DNA from: Nitrospirota bacterium
Lineage (GTDB): Bacteria > Nitrospirota > Nitrospiria > Nitrospirales > Nitrospiraceae
Length of the DNA: 64,000 bases
Assembly: GCA_030684575.1 (NCBI GenBank)
Contig: JAUXVD010000023.1
Span: 239,357-303,356, forward strand
Direction: 5' to 3'
The notes beneath the pieces are model-generated. The model ran no database searches, was not told the origin of the DNA, and was given only the letters and a program-made list of their open reading frames with translations. Position 1 is the stretch's first letter. Each line of letters starts with the position of its first letter. Below, piece after piece: positions 7,578 to 16,819 of the stretch. A program made the translations under genes and the position numbers.

Positions 7578-8666
7578 TTATTTGGTTCGCTTCTTGGGCT
7601 TCGGCTTTGAGGTTCGAGGCACCTTGCCTCGGGCCTCTATCTGCTTCATCTTTTCCTCCAATGTGCGAACCGCCTGTCGGAGTTCAGGAAGCCGTGGAAT
7701 GACGGCTTGGGCTTTGACCCACACTTCATGGGGCATGACGGGAGCCCCTGAGACTATTTGATTCGGTTCAAGGTTACGGTTCACGCCCGCACGAGCGGCG
7801 ACCATGACGTGATCGCCGATGACGATGTGATCAGCCACTCCTGCCTGTCCGCCGATCATGACATGATGTCCCACACGAGTACTGCCGGCGATCCCGACCT
7901 GTGAGACGAGAATTGAATGGGCGCCGATCGTCACGTTATGGGCGATCTGGACCAGATTATCGACCTTGGTGCCCTGCTTGATCACGGTTTGGCCGATGGT
8001 GGATCGATCGATCGCGACATTGGCGCCGAGTTCGACGTCATCCTCAAGCGTGACCCCGCCGAGTTGAGGAATCTTATAGTGTCGTCCCTGATCCTGCACA
8101 TAGCCGAATCCGTCGCTCCCGATGACCGTGCCACTATGAATGATGACCCTTGCGCCGATGGTGCAGCCTTCCCTGACGACGACGTTGGGATAGAGCAGCG
8201 TATCGTCCCCGATGGTGGTGTCGTCCCCGACAAACACGCCTGGGTAGAGCCTCACTCGCGCTCCGATCTGTACACGGTCTCCAAGGGTGACTCCAGGCCA
8301 GATTGAGGCATCGGGACCGATCTGCGTATCGAGACCACGGACCACGGTCGCGTCGATGCCTCGCGGTGGGGCGACCGGGCAAAAGAACGCGTGGGCAACT
8401 TGCGCAAACGCTAAGGTCGGATTGGCGACGACAATATGAGGATTGGAAATTTCAGCCAGGCGCCGATGGGAAAGGAGCATCCCGGCAGCGGTGGGACCGC
8501 CCACCTTGAGCATCCGGTCCCCTGTGACGAAGGTCAGGTCGTTCGGGCCGGCTTCTTCAAAACTGGCCAGGCTTGTGATGCTGGCTTGTGGCGACCCCAC
8601 AAGTTCTCCGCCGACGACGTGGTGGATCTGTGCCAATGTGACGGGGGTACGTGGACGCGTGGCCAT
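7578..8666 (-). CDS. lpxD: UDP-3-O-acylglucosamine N-acyltransferase
   Basis: LpxD adds the N-linked 3-hydroxyacyl chain to UDP-3-O-acylglucosamine in lipid A synthesis, using acyl-ACP. The protein (362 residues from ATG 8666) has the N-terminal uridine-binding domain followed by many left-handed beta-helix hexapeptide repeats such as 'IGPDASIWPGVTLGDRVQIG', and the catalytic region 'LVQIAHNVTIGAHS'. The C-terminus ends in a basic tail 'SKPKPKKRTK', unusual for LpxD. The start follows the acyl carrier protein stop by 4 bases, so the two are co-translated, which suits an enzyme that uses acyl-ACP. A longer upstream frame runs through the ACP gene and is not real. Confidence 0.93.
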   Translation of the reverse strand: MATRPRTPVTLAQIHHVVGGELVGSPQASITSLASFEEAGPNDLTFVTGDRMLKVGGPTAAGMLLSHRRLAEISNPHIVVANPTLAFAQVAHAFFCPVAPPRGIDATVVRGLDTQIGPDASIWPGVTLGDRVQIGARVRLYPGVFVGDDTTIGDDTLLYPNVVVREGCTIGARVIIHSGTVIGSDGFGYVQDQGRHYKIPQLGGVTLEDDVELGANVAIDRSTIGQTVIKQGTKVDNLVQIAHNVTIGAHSILVSQVGIAGSTRVGHHVMIGGQAGVADHIVIGDHVMVAARAGVNRNLEPNQIVSGAPVMPHEVWVKAQAVIPRLPELRQAVRTLEEKMKQIEARGKVPRTSKPKPKKRTK

Positions 8667-8670
8667 GGTG

Positions 8671-8985
8671 TTACGATTTCTTTTTGTTTTTCGGCTTAGA
8701 CGGCTTCGCCGGTTTTTTTGTCGGGGCTGCGGAGGGCGCGTTCCCCAACCGTTTTTCAACGTAAGCCACGACATGGCCCACGGTCGTCAGTCCCACAAGG
8801 TCTTGGTCAGGAATCTGGAGATCGAAGGCCTCCTCGATACGGTAGAGCAGTTCGATCACGGCCATTGAGTCGAGACCTAAATCGTCACGCAGATGTTGGG
8901 TGATGAGGATCGTTGCGGGATCGCGTTTTAAGTACTCACCCAAAGAGGTGCGGATCTTGAGCGATACAATGGGGTCGGTTGCCAT
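8671..8985 (-). CDS. Acyl carrier protein with basic tail
   Basis: A 104-residue acyl carrier protein. The phosphopantetheine site is Ser40 in 'DDLGLDSMAVIELLYRIEE'. The core ends near residue 80 and is followed by an unusual Lys/Pro/Ala tail, 'TKKPAKPSKPKNKKKS'; housekeeping ACPs are about 78 residues and acidic throughout. It lies 24 bases after a FabF-like condensing enzyme and 4 bases before lpxD, so it may be a dedicated carrier for hydroxyacyl chains of lipid A, comparable in placement to AcpXL of rhizobia (inference). Whether a second, standard acpP exists elsewhere cannot be seen here. Confidence 0.9.
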   Translation of the reverse strand: MATDPIVSLKIRTSLGEYLKRDPATILITQHLRDDLGLDSMAVIELLYRIEEAFDLQIPDQDLVGLTTVGHVVAYVEKRLGNAPSAAPTKKPAKPSKPKNKKKS

Positions 8986-9009
8986 AGGTCGATTCTCTTG
9001 ATGGTGTAC

Positions 9010-10266
9010 TTAGGTGGACGCCTGCTTCAATACCACAGCGGCGTTGTTGCTGCCAAATCCAAAGGCGTTCAGCATAGCGACTTTCACGCGACGTTCCTGT
9101 GCTGAGCGGGAGAGTCCTGCCAAGGCACAGGCCGGATCCGGGTCGTCATAGTTGGCGGTTGGATGAATGTGCCCAGTGTGGAGGGCTAATACCGAGGCGA
9201 TGCCTCCGATGGCACCGGCGGCACCCAGCGTGTGGCCGATCAGCGACTTGGTGGCGCTGATCGCGATTTTATCCGCGCGCGATTTAAACAGTTGCCTGAT
9301 CGCTTTGGCTTCGACGGCGTCGCCGATCGATGTCGACGTGGCATGCGCATTGATGTAATCCACCTGCCCGGGGGTCATGCCGGCGTCCGCGAGAGCCAGC
9401 TTCATCGTATTGGCCACTTCCAGGCCGTCTTCACGAGGGATGACCATATGATAGGCCTCGCTGGTCGCGGCATACCCTGCAATTTCGGCATAGACTTTCG
9501 CTTTGCGCTTCTTGGCATGTGTGGCCGATTCCAAGATCAGCGAACCGGCGCCTTCCCCCATCACGAAGCCGTCGCGCAACCGATCGAACGGCCGTGAAGC
9601 CTTGTCCGGTTGGTCGTTGAATTTAGACGAGAGGGCACGCAGGGAGCAGAAGCCTGCGAAGACCAGCGGGGTGATGCTGGCATCGGCTCCGACGACGATG
9701 ACGACATCGGCCCGGCCCTCGCGGATACAATGGAGCGCTTGTCCGAGGGCATGGGCGCTGGAGGAGCAGGCGGTGGAAATCGTCAGATTCGGACCTTTGG
9801 CGCCATAGGCCATCGCGATAATGCCGGAGGCAGAATTGAGGGTGATGGTAGGAATGAAGTTCGGATGGACGCGATGGGGCTTCTGGTGCTGGTAGAGTTG
9901 CGTGATTTCACGTTCGCCCATCACCATTCCACCCATGCCGGCTCCCACGATCACGCCGACGCGGTGAGGATTCTCTTTCGTCATCTGGAGTCCTGAATCG
10001 GCCAGCGATTCCTTTGCCGCCACAAGGGCAAACTGGGCATACCGGTCGACCCGATCGCCATAGGCGTTGTCGAGTAACCGTTCGACCGCGAAGTCACGCA
10101 CTTGGCCGGCGACTTTCGAGCGATAACCATCCATGGGAAATGGGTCGAACGACGTAATCGCCGTGATTCCGGATTGGCCGGCGAGGGCCGCCTTCCAAAA
10201 CGCACCGACCCCGATACCGATCGGAGATACGACCCCTAACCCTGTGACGACAACACGCGCGCGCAT
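9010..10266 (-). CDS. fabF: 3-oxoacyl-ACP synthase II (FabF-type)
   Basis: Condensing enzyme that extends acyl-ACP with malonyl-ACP. The 418-residue protein begins 'MRARVVVTGLGVVSPIG'. The catalytic Cys is in 'STACSSSAHALGQAL', the first His in 'NAHATSTSIGD', and the second His follows Lys in 'KSLIGHTLGAAGAI', giving the Cys-His-His triad of KAS I/II. The start at ATG 10266 is supported by AAAGGAT upstream; an earlier in-frame ATG lacks one. It leads a fabF-acp-lpxD run. Given the divergent ACP next to it, this may be a specialised KAS rather than the housekeeping enzyme. Confidence 0.92.
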   Translation of the reverse strand: MRARVVVTGLGVVSPIGIGVGAFWKAALAGQSGITAITSFDPFPMDGYRSKVAGQVRDFAVERLLDNAYGDRVDRYAQFALVAAKESLADSGLQMTKENPHRVGVIVGAGMGGMVMGEREITQLYQHQKPHRVHPNFIPTITLNSASGIIAMAYGAKGPNLTISTACSSSAHALGQALHCIREGRADVVIVVGADASITPLVFAGFCSLRALSSKFNDQPDKASRPFDRLRDGFVMGEGAGSLILESATHAKKRKAKVYAEIAGYAATSEAYHMVIPREDGLEVANTMKLALADAGMTPGQVDYINAHATSTSIGDAVEAKAIRQLFKSRADKIAISATKSLIGHTLGAAGAIGGIASVLALHTGHIHPTANYDDPDPACALAGLSRSAQERRVKVAMLNAFGFGSNNAAVVLKQAST

Positions 10267-10424
10267 CTTCTTGAAATCCTTTTGCAAATGAACTGCTTCT
10301 ACTTACCGGAAGCGCCTGGATCAGTCAACCGGCTGATCCGAGAGGGTAGCAGACTGCTGAGTCATTCTGGGAGTCCACAAAATATTTACTGGCTGGCCTG
10401 TCCATGGAAGCAGGAGCATATCAT

Positions 10425-10549
10425 GCGGGATGCTCAAAAAGGCCGCCCAGCAAGGCCGCAGCGAGCGAAGAGGCGAGGCGTACCCTCTGGGTACGTTGAG
10501 CCTCTGAGCGATGCGAGAACGAAGCTGGCGGGATTTTTCAGCATCCCGC
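10425..10549. repeat. Palindromic repeat family A, copy 1
   Basis: One of four related elements of about 120 bases in the window. The ends are inverted repeats: GCGGGATGCTCAAAAA on the left pairs with TTTTTCAGCATCCCGC on the right with one mismatch. Inside is a smaller hairpin GTACCC-TCT-GGGTAC framed by AGAGGC and GCCTCT. The element fills the space between the lptG stop (10551) and fabF. No coding capacity. Confidence 0.85.
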
Positions 10550-10550
10550 T

Positions 10551-11642
10551 CTAATAGCGTACTTTGAGCATTAAATAGAGGCCAAAACTCAAAAAGAGCA
10601 TATTCGCCATCCATCCGGCAATCAGCGGCGTCAAGACCCCGCCGCGGCCGAGCGCGATCGCAATGGAGTGCGTCGTCCAATAACAAAAACCGACGGCAAG
10701 CGCCTGCCCAATACCCATTGCCATGCTGCCCCCTCGCGTGCCGCTTCGGCGCAGACTCAGCGCAATGCCGACCAGCACCATGATCACGGTAACGAACGGG
10801 AAGGCGATCCGACTGTAATAGTCGGTCTTGAGCCGTGCGGTTTGGGAGCCCTGCTGGTATCGACGTCTGGCATATCCTCGAATATCGTGGAACGTCATCA
10901 TCTCGGAATCGCCGGCGAGCCAGACGGTGAAATCAGCGGGAATCAGCCTCAGCGCAATAGCCTGGCGGTCGAAATCGGTCACTGCGACGGCGCCCTCTGG
11001 GGAAAACCGCCGGTGCCGTCCCTGATACAAGGTCCACGTAGAATCGATATATCGGGCTTCGTTGGCCTCTGTGATCTCGATCAGTTGGAAGTGGTGATCG
11101 AACTGGAAGAGTCGTACGCCGCTCAAGAGTTCCCCGTCGACAGAGACGCTCGTCACCTGCATCAGGTCGCCGGCTCCCACTCTTGCCCAGGGCTGCTGGA
11201 GTTTGATGGCCGCAGCGGGAGGTTTTTTCTCGATGCGCGTGGTTCGAATCTCTTCGGACTTGCTCGCGGCCAACGGGATGACGGTGGAGCTGAAGAGTAA
11301 GAGCACCAGAGAAATCCCTGCGGCAAAGATGATGAAGGGAGCGGTGATCCAGGGTAAACTGATGCCGCAACTGCGCATCGCCGTAATTTCATGTCCACGG
11401 GAGAGCAGGCCAAACGTGAGGAGGGTGGCCATCAGAATGGCTAGCGGCGCAATTTGGAAGGAAATTGCGGGAGCCTTGAGCAGAAAATAGGTCAGGACGT
11501 CGAGCCAGTTGGCGTCGTAACGCAAAAATCGGCGCACCTTTTCGAAGAAATCGATGACGAGATAGATGGTCATCAATCCGCTGAAGCACATCGTGAAGAT
11601 CTTGCCGTATTCGCGAAGGAGATAACGAAAGAGAATAGGCAT
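10551..11642 (-). CDS. lptG: LPS export permease LptG
   Basis: A 363-residue YjgP/YjgQ-family permease. LptF and LptG form the membrane part of the LptB2FG transporter that extracts LPS from the inner membrane. The protein has paired N-terminal membrane helices (about 12-35 and 55-80, then 100-120), a large periplasmic beta-jellyroll region (about 125-265), and three C-terminal helices (about 275-355) including 'IAFPFVTVIMVLVGIALSLR'. It starts 4 bases after the lptF stop. A repeat element lies directly after its TAG stop, which may end the transcript. Confidence 0.9.
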   Translation of the reverse strand: MPILFRYLLREYGKIFTMCFSGLMTIYLVIDFFEKVRRFLRYDANWLDVLTYFLLKAPAISFQIAPLAILMATLLTFGLLSRGHEITAMRSCGISLPWITAPFIIFAAGISLVLLLFSSTVIPLAASKSEEIRTTRIEKKPPAAAIKLQQPWARVGAGDLMQVTSVSVDGELLSGVRLFQFDHHFQLIEITEANEARYIDSTWTLYQGRHRRFSPEGAVAVTDFDRQAIALRLIPADFTVWLAGDSEMMTFHDIRGYARRRYQQGSQTARLKTDYYSRIAFPFVTVIMVLVGIALSLRRSGTRGGSMAMGIGQALAVGFCYWTTHSIAIALGRGGVLTPLIAGWMANMLFLSFGLYLMLKVRY

Positions 11643-11646
11643 CGGT

Positions 11647-12738
11647 TTACCGGCGGCTCATGATGTAAAACCACACGACCGTGGTCACTGCAAAGACGCC
11701 GTTCGGGAGCCAGGCTCCGGCAAAGGGCGGCAGGCTCGCCGTCGTGACGAGAAATTCGCAGGCGACATTCAGTATGTAGTAGACGACGACCACGACCACG
11801 CCGACCGCAAATCCCCCCATGCTTCCTGATCGTTTTGAGACGATGCCGACCGGCACGCCTAGCAGGCAAAACACCAGCGAGGCAGTGGGAAAGGCCAGGT
11901 CTTTATAGTACTCCATCAATCGTCGGAGTGCGGTGGGGTCGCGCCATTGGGATTGTGCGAGTTGGGCGGTAATAGCCTCGTACGACGGACGCTCTTCTGC
12001 CGAAGAATAACCGCTCTGATTCAAGGAGAGCTTCAAGTCATAACTCGTGAAGGCTACCTGCTCGTATTCGCCGGCTTGTCCCGGTCGGCTGTGAATCACG
12101 CCCTCTTGCAGGCGTAAGGCGACTTGATTGTTGGCGGTGTCGATCAAGACCTCATATTGTTGCGCCACGATAATACGGGGATTGTCTGAATTTCGTTCAT
12201 CGGAGACGAAAATCCCAGTCGTGGCTTGTTTGGGGTCCCCATCCGGGACATAGATCATCATGTTGGGGATGGGCTCGTTAAAGGTTCCCCGTTCCAACGC
12301 CAGCACGAGCTGATCTCGAAGGAGATTCAGCGCCACTTTCTTGAGATTCGTGGAACTCCAGGGTTGCCCCCACTGCGCCAGCCACAAGGTCAATCCGAAC
12401 ACGAGTAGGGCAAAGAGTAGGACTGGGCGAGTCAACCGCATGAGGCTCAGGCCCGCGGCCTGCATCGCCACCAACTCCTTATCGAAGGAGAGTCGCCCGA
12501 ACGCGGTGATCGAGGCGATGATCCCGGCGATCGGGAGGGTCAACACGAGGAACGACGGCATCAGATGAGCGAAGACTTGCAACACCGCCACGATGCCAAC
12601 ACCTTTGGAGACCAGCAGTTCCACGAGACGCAGGAGTTCCCGCGTGAGCATCACAAAGCACAGGGCTCCGAGGCTTAAGCTAAACGGGGACAGGAGTTCG
12701 GTGAAGATGTAACGATCTAGCAGCGTTCGTAGAAACAT
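11647..12738 (-). CDS. lptF: LPS export permease LptF
   Basis: A YjgP/YjgQ-family permease of about 363 residues and the partner of LptG in LPS export. It opens 'MFLRTLLDRYIFTELLSPF', typical of LptF, with helices at about 18-38, 55-78 and 95-118, a periplasmic jellyroll domain (about 125-270), and C-terminal helices with 'GVPVGIVSKRSGSMGGFAVG'. Two starts are close: ATG 12738, preferred by family alignment but 13 bases after GAGGAG, and ATG 12750, which lies only one base after it. It is the first gene of the lptF-lptG pair and is divergent from the cold-shock gene. Confidence 0.88.
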   Translation of the reverse strand: MFLRTLLDRYIFTELLSPFSLSLGALCFVMLTRELLRLVELLVSKGVGIVAVLQVFAHLMPSFLVLTLPIAGIIASITAFGRLSFDKELVAMQAAGLSLMRLTRPVLLFALLVFGLTLWLAQWGQPWSSTNLKKVALNLLRDQLVLALERGTFNEPIPNMMIYVPDGDPKQATTGIFVSDERNSDNPRIIVAQQYEVLIDTANNQVALRLQEGVIHSRPGQAGEYEQVAFTSYDLKLSLNQSGYSSAEERPSYEAITAQLAQSQWRDPTALRRLMEYYKDLAFPTASLVFCLLGVPVGIVSKRSGSMGGFAVGVVVVVVYYILNVACEFLVTTASLPPFAGAWLPNGVFAVTTVVWFYIMSRR

Positions 12739-13042
12739 TCGACCAATCATGCTCCTCGCACGGTGCGACACTATAGGTGAGCAGGCGAGGCTTGTCTAGC
12801 GGACAGACGACAGGTCCATCGTGACGATCGGCAATGAATGGCTTGACAAGATTGGAAACGCCATGGTACATGCTGCGCGATTTATAACCAAGATGGGTTT
12901 TGTGACTGATTTTGTCTCTCCAATGAACCCGTCATGGTCACCCCGCTCGTTGTCCTGTCTTTTTTTCATCACATGTGTCACTCAGTTGGCTCCGGGATCG
13001 GTCACGTAACTACACGTGTCCGTTGAGGAAAGGAGGGTTTCT
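12739..13042. promoter_or_regulatory. Divergent lptF / cold-shock intergenic region
   Basis: About 300 bases between two divergent genes, so it must carry promoters for both. A TTGACA at 12843-12848 faces the cold-shock gene, with only a weak -10 candidate TACATG 18 bases later. If that promoter is right, the cold-shock mRNA would have a leader of about 165 bases, a common property of cold-shock genes. No other clear signal. Confidence 0.35.
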
Positions 13043-13264
13043 GTGAAGGCAAAAGGCACGGTGAAGTGGTTCAACGATCGTAAAGGGTTTGGGTTCATTC
13101 GCTTGGAGAGTGGAGATGATGTCTTCGTACATTATTCCGCCCTGCAAGGAGAAGGATTCAAGACGTTGAAAGAGGGAGAAAACGTTGAGTTTGAAGTGGT
13201 GCAAGGCGCAAAGGGGCCTCAGGCGTCGAACGTATTGAAAGCAGCCGGCGCCGAATTGGCATAA
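13043..13264 (+). CDS. Cold-shock domain protein
   Basis: A 73-residue CspA-family protein that binds single-stranded RNA or DNA. '[18 protein letters not shown]' contains RNP1-type (KGFGFI) and '[10 protein letters not shown]' the RNP2-type (VFVHY) motif. The start is GTG 13043, set by AGGAGG six bases upstream; a frame opening at 13016 would place that ribosome site inside the gene. Length is normal for the family. It stands alone and is followed by a strong terminator. Confidence 0.93.
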   Translation: MKAKGTVKWFNDRKGFGFIRLESGDDVFVHYSALQGEGFKTLKEGENVEFEVVQGAKGPQASNVLKAAGAELA

Positions 13265-13288
13265 GTTCCCGTAGAGAAATTTGAACAT

Positions 13289-13328
13289 GAAGGCCTGCTC
13301 CTCATCAGGAGCAGGCCTTCGTATTTTT
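13289..13328 (+). terminator. Rho-independent terminator of the cold-shock gene
   Basis: Perfect 14-bp arms, GAAGGCCTGCTCCT at 13289-13302 and its complement at 13307-13320, with a 4-base loop, followed by GTATTTTTG. It lies 25 bases after the stop codon. Confidence 0.9.
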
Positions 13329-13414
13329 GCGGAGTGCGCGACACACCGGAAAGCCCCATTTCGTTGACAATAACCATTGACACTGTTAGCGTTTGATCGT
13401 TGTGGAGGTTCGTT

Positions 13415-15667
13415 TTGGCGATTGATCGCAGTAAGATTCTGCATAGCGCACAGCTCTTTGCGTCACGAGGGCAATTCGACGCCGCCATCAATGAATGGAA
13501 GAAGCTGTCCGTCGAATCCCCAGGCGACGGGAGCATCTTCAATTCAATTGGAGAATTGCATCTCAAGCGCAATGCGACCAATGATGCCGTCGCGGCGTTT
13601 CTGCAGGCCGCCAACGCCTTTCGCGCAGAAGGTGCCACGCTGAAGGCCATTGCCACATTCAAGAAAATTTTGAAGGTGGACCCGTCTCGGTACGATGTCT
13701 ATCGGCACCTCGGAGATCTCAATGCCGAGCGAGGTTTGCTGAGCAGCGCCGTACAGGATTATCTCACCCTCGGGAAACACTATCTCAAAGCAGGGAAAAG
13801 CAAAGACGCGCTGGACATCTATCGGCGGATTGTCACGCAAGATCCCTCGAATCTGGATGCCCAGCAGCGGGTGGCGGAATTGTGCCTGCAAGAAAACATG
13901 CAGGACGAAGCCACGAAAGTCTACTTGCAACTGGGGCGCGAACGGTCGGCACAGCAGCGGTATGCGGAGGCCAAGGACGCGTATCAGGCGGTGTTACGCA
14001 TCGATCCTGCCAACAGCGAGGCAGCTCAATTCATTGACCATTTTGAAAAGACCGGTGGTGCCTCAGGGCAACCCGCGAAGGCGGGTGCGGCTCAGTCCGG
14101 AGACCAATCAAAGAGTTCCGAGCCGCTCGACCTGCTGTCGGAGGCTACTCGTCGGATCGAAGAGAACCAGTTTGCCGGCGCGGAGGCCATTCTCAATCAA
14201 TTGCTGACCAAGGAACCAGGCAATCCTGACGTCTGCCAATTGTTCGCGAAGTTGCATCTCCAACGCGGAGATCTCCAGATCGCGCTCGGCGAATACCGGT
14301 ACCTCGCTGGCGCAGCCTTACGCGCACAGGACTACGCACAGGCTGAAACCCTGATCACCGATTTTCTGGCAGTCGAACCGCAGTCGGTGGCGATGCTTGA
14401 ACTCTACGGAGAACTCTACGGAGAGAAAGGCGATGCCGCCAACGCCGTGGTCCAGTATGGGAAGGCGATTGAGCTACTGTTGGAACATCCCGAGCCCGGG
14501 ATGCCGACTCTGCATGAGGAACTGTTCGAGAAAGTCACGGCGCTGGCGCCAGACAGTCTCACGGCGAAGAAACTGACGGCGCTGATGCATGGCGTTCCAA
14601 CGGAAGCACCGCCTGTTACCGTGCAGACCGATCCATCTGTTTCTGCCACAGTGGCCGTTCCATCGATCCCGGCTCAGGAACCGAACATAACTTCGATTGC
14701 CGATACCGCTCCAGACGATGCCTGGAACCAGACGTCGAAGATCCCTCCGCAAGAGGATAGACATTTCTCGCTCGCCGAGTCGGACCAGGCACCAGTATCT
14801 GACCAGTCGGCGTCGGTAGAACCGGAACCAGTGACGCAGGACAGCGAGTGCTCGTTGTTGCAGGCCGAGCCTGAGGGGGTTGCGTCCATCGAGCCTCTCC
14901 TCTCCACGAGCGAGCAGTTCCAAGCCTATGTAGCGGCCGGTCAACATGCTGAGGCGGAGGAATGGCTCAGTCATCTCGTGACGGCACAGCCGGACGATTC
15001 AGAGGCCCGGGAACTCTTTGGCTACTTGCTTGAAATCAAGGGCGATACCGCCGGTGCCGCGTTGCAATATTCACGAGCCCTCGAATTGCTCCTGGCAGAT
15101 CCCGAGAAGAAGGATGCGCCGCAGCCGGCGATTCTCTATGCCAAGGTTAAAGAGCTGGCTCCTGCCAGTCCGTTAGTCGCCAAATGGGCCGCGACGTTTT
15201 CACCGAAGAAGCCAGACGTAACAGTGCCGACCGTTGAGGCTCAGGTCTGTGCAGAACCGGCGGACCCAGTTGACCACGAGACGCACTACACGCTAGGTGT
15301 CGCATACAAAAATATGGGGCTTTGGGAGGAAGCGAAAGAAGAGTTTGGCCTCTCGATGAAGGGGTCAGCGTTTTTCCTGGACTCCTGTCTCATGATTGCG
15401 GTCTGCTTGAAAGAGCAGGGGGAAGGTCAGTCAGCGATCGTACAACTCGAGCGCCTACTGCAGGACCCAACCTGTCAGGGAGCCAAGGCGCAAGCCATCA
15501 GTTATGAGCTCGGATTACTCTACGAAACGCAGGCACAGTGGAGTCAGGCTGCTGCCATCTATCAATCGATTCCGACCTTCCACGATGTACCGCAACGACT
15601 CGACTCGGTTCGTGCACGTCTCGAACTGACTCAGGCTCCGACTCCCGCGGTACGCTTCGCTAACTAA
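13415..15667 (+). CDS. TPR-repeat protein, unknown function
   Basis: A protein of about 750 residues made of tetratricopeptide repeats: 'QFDAAINEWKKL', 'ATLKAIATFKKILKVDPSRYDVYRHLGDL', 'KSKDALDIYRRIVTQDPSN' and 'RYAEAKDAYQAVLRIDPAN' are clear units in the first third, with more near 250-340, 500-570 and 620-740. A Ser/Pro/Glu-rich linker (about 395-495) separates two TPR blocks. No signal peptide or membrane helix is seen, so it is probably cytoplasmic. I set the start at TTG 13415, eight bases after GGAGG; a GTG at 13400 would include that site. TPR proteins are scaffolds; the partner is unknown. Convergent with the next gene. Confidence 0.85.
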   Translation: MAIDRSKILHSAQLFASRGQFDAAINEWKKLSVESPGDGSIFNSIGELHLKRNATNDAVAAFLQAANAFRAEGATLKAIATFKKILKVDPSRYDVYRHLGDLNAERGLLSSAVQDYLTLGKHYLKAGKSKDALDIYRRIVTQDPSNLDAQQRVAELCLQENMQDEATKVYLQLGRERSAQQRYAEAKDAYQAVLRIDPANSEAAQFIDHFEKTGGASGQPAKAGAAQSGDQSKSSEPLDLLSEATRRIEENQFAGAEAILNQLLTKEPGNPDVCQLFAKLHLQRGDLQIALGEYRYLAGAALRAQDYAQAETLITDFLAVEPQSVAMLELYGELYGEKGDAANAVVQYGKAIELLLEHPEPGMPTLHEELFEKVTALAPDSLTAKKLTALMHGVPTEAPPVTVQTDPSVSATVAVPSIPAQEPNITSIADTAPDDAWNQTSKIPPQEDRHFSLAESDQAPVSDQSASVEPEPVTQDSECSLLQAEPEGVASIEPLLSTSEQFQAYVAAGQHAEAEEWLSHLVTAQPDDSEARELFGYLLEIKGDTAGAALQYSRALELLLADPEKKDAPQPAILYAKVKELAPASPLVAKWAATFSPKKPDVTVPTVEAQVCAEPADPVDHETHYTLGVAYKNMGLWEEAKEEFGLSMKGSAFFLDSCLMIAVCLKEQGEGQSAIVQLERLLQDPTCQGAKAQAISYELGLLYETQAQWSQAAAIYQSIPTFHDVPQRLDSVRARLELTQAPTPAVRFAN

Positions 15668-15742
15668 CAGGTCGTCGAAACAAGCCGCCATCGATTCGCG
15701 TCGGATCTTTCCCGTAAATCCTGTCAGACTTGCGTGTCTATT

Positions 15743-16711
15743 CTAAGACTGCACGCGGTTCGGGGCGGGCTGCCCCTCTAACACCGCGTCAATATTCTTC
15801 ACACAGACCAATCCCATTTTAATTCTCGCTTGTACTGTGGCTGAGCCCAGATGTGGAAGGAGCACCACTTGCTTCAGCTGAGCCAGCTCGGGGTGTAGCG
15901 CCGGCTCCTGTTCATAGACATCGAGTCCCGCGCCGGCGATGGTCCCTTTCTTGAGAGCCTCGACCAACGAGCCCTCATCGACGATCGGACCACGAGCGGT
16001 ATTAATCAAGAAGGCAGTCGGTTTCATCCAGGCTAATTCACGGGCTCCGATCAGATGGCGGGTGGCTGTTGTGAGCGGAACATGGATTGTTACGATATCG
16101 GCTTCTTCAAGGAGATTTCTCAGCGAGCGGAGCTCCCATTCATGAGAGAGAGACGAGGCGGTCATCGGTTGGCGTGCGTGATAGCGCACCGCCATCCGAA
16201 ATCCTACCGCACGCTGGGCGACCGCTTGGCCGATCCGTCCCATGCCGATAATGCCCAGAGTTTTCCCAGACACTCCCGTCCCCAAGAGTTGTGTGGGGCT
16301 CCAGCCGGTCCATTGGCCTGATCGCACGAGGGTATCGCCTTCAACGACGCGACGTGCCGTCGCCAGAATCAGAGCCCATGTCAGATCTGCAGTGGCATCC
16401 GTCAAGACGTCCGGAGTATTGGTGACGATCAGGCCACGACGCTGTGCGGCAGCCAGGTCGATGTTGTTATATCCGACGGCATAGTTCGCCAGAATTTTCA
16501 GCCTGGTGGCAGTCTGAATGGTTTCGGCGTCGATATGATCGCCCAGGGTCACAATTGCGGCGCCTGCTTGGCAGAGACCTTCACGGAGAGCCGATGGAGT
16601 CGGTAAAACATCCACCGGCTCCTGCACCAGCTGGAATCGTTCACGCACGATGGCCATGATGGGATCGGGGAGGAGGCGTGAGACGTAAAGCGTGGGGCGT
16701 ATATCGACCAC
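15743..16711 (-). CDS. D-2-hydroxyacid dehydrogenase (glyoxylate/hydroxypyruvate reductase type)
   Basis: A 322-residue NAD(P)-dependent D-isomer 2-hydroxyacid dehydrogenase. The Rossmann motif is 'GIIGMGRIGQAVA', and the catalytic Arg, Glu and His are in 'NTARGPIVDE', 'LDVYEQEP' and 'LLPHLGSAT'. The whole layout is closest to glyoxylate/hydroxypyruvate reductases, although phosphoglycerate dehydrogenase-like activity cannot be excluded; there is no ACT domain. It is divergent from a FAD-linked oxidoreductase that acts on similar 2-hydroxyacids, so the two may handle the same compound pool (inference). Confidence 0.88.
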   Translation of the reverse strand: MVDIRPTLYVSRLLPDPIMAIVRERFQLVQEPVDVLPTPSALREGLCQAGAAIVTLGDHIDAETIQTATRLKILANYAVGYNNIDLAAAQRRGLIVTNTPDVLTDATADLTWALILATARRVVEGDTLVRSGQWTGWSPTQLLGTGVSGKTLGIIGMGRIGQAVAQRAVGFRMAVRYHARQPMTASSLSHEWELRSLRNLLEEADIVTIHVPLTTATRHLIGARELAWMKPTAFLINTARGPIVDEGSLVEALKKGTIAGAGLDVYEQEPALHPELAQLKQVVLLPHLGSATVQARIKMGLVCVKNIDAVLEGQPAPNRVQS

Positions 16712-16819
16712 AATGCATACTCCTCAATGAGGCGCCTATATTAGCCGGTCGTGCATGGCGGGACAACCGGACTTGTGCCGGTCTCAACAGTCCGTCTAGA
16801 ATGCGCAACCCATTCAATT

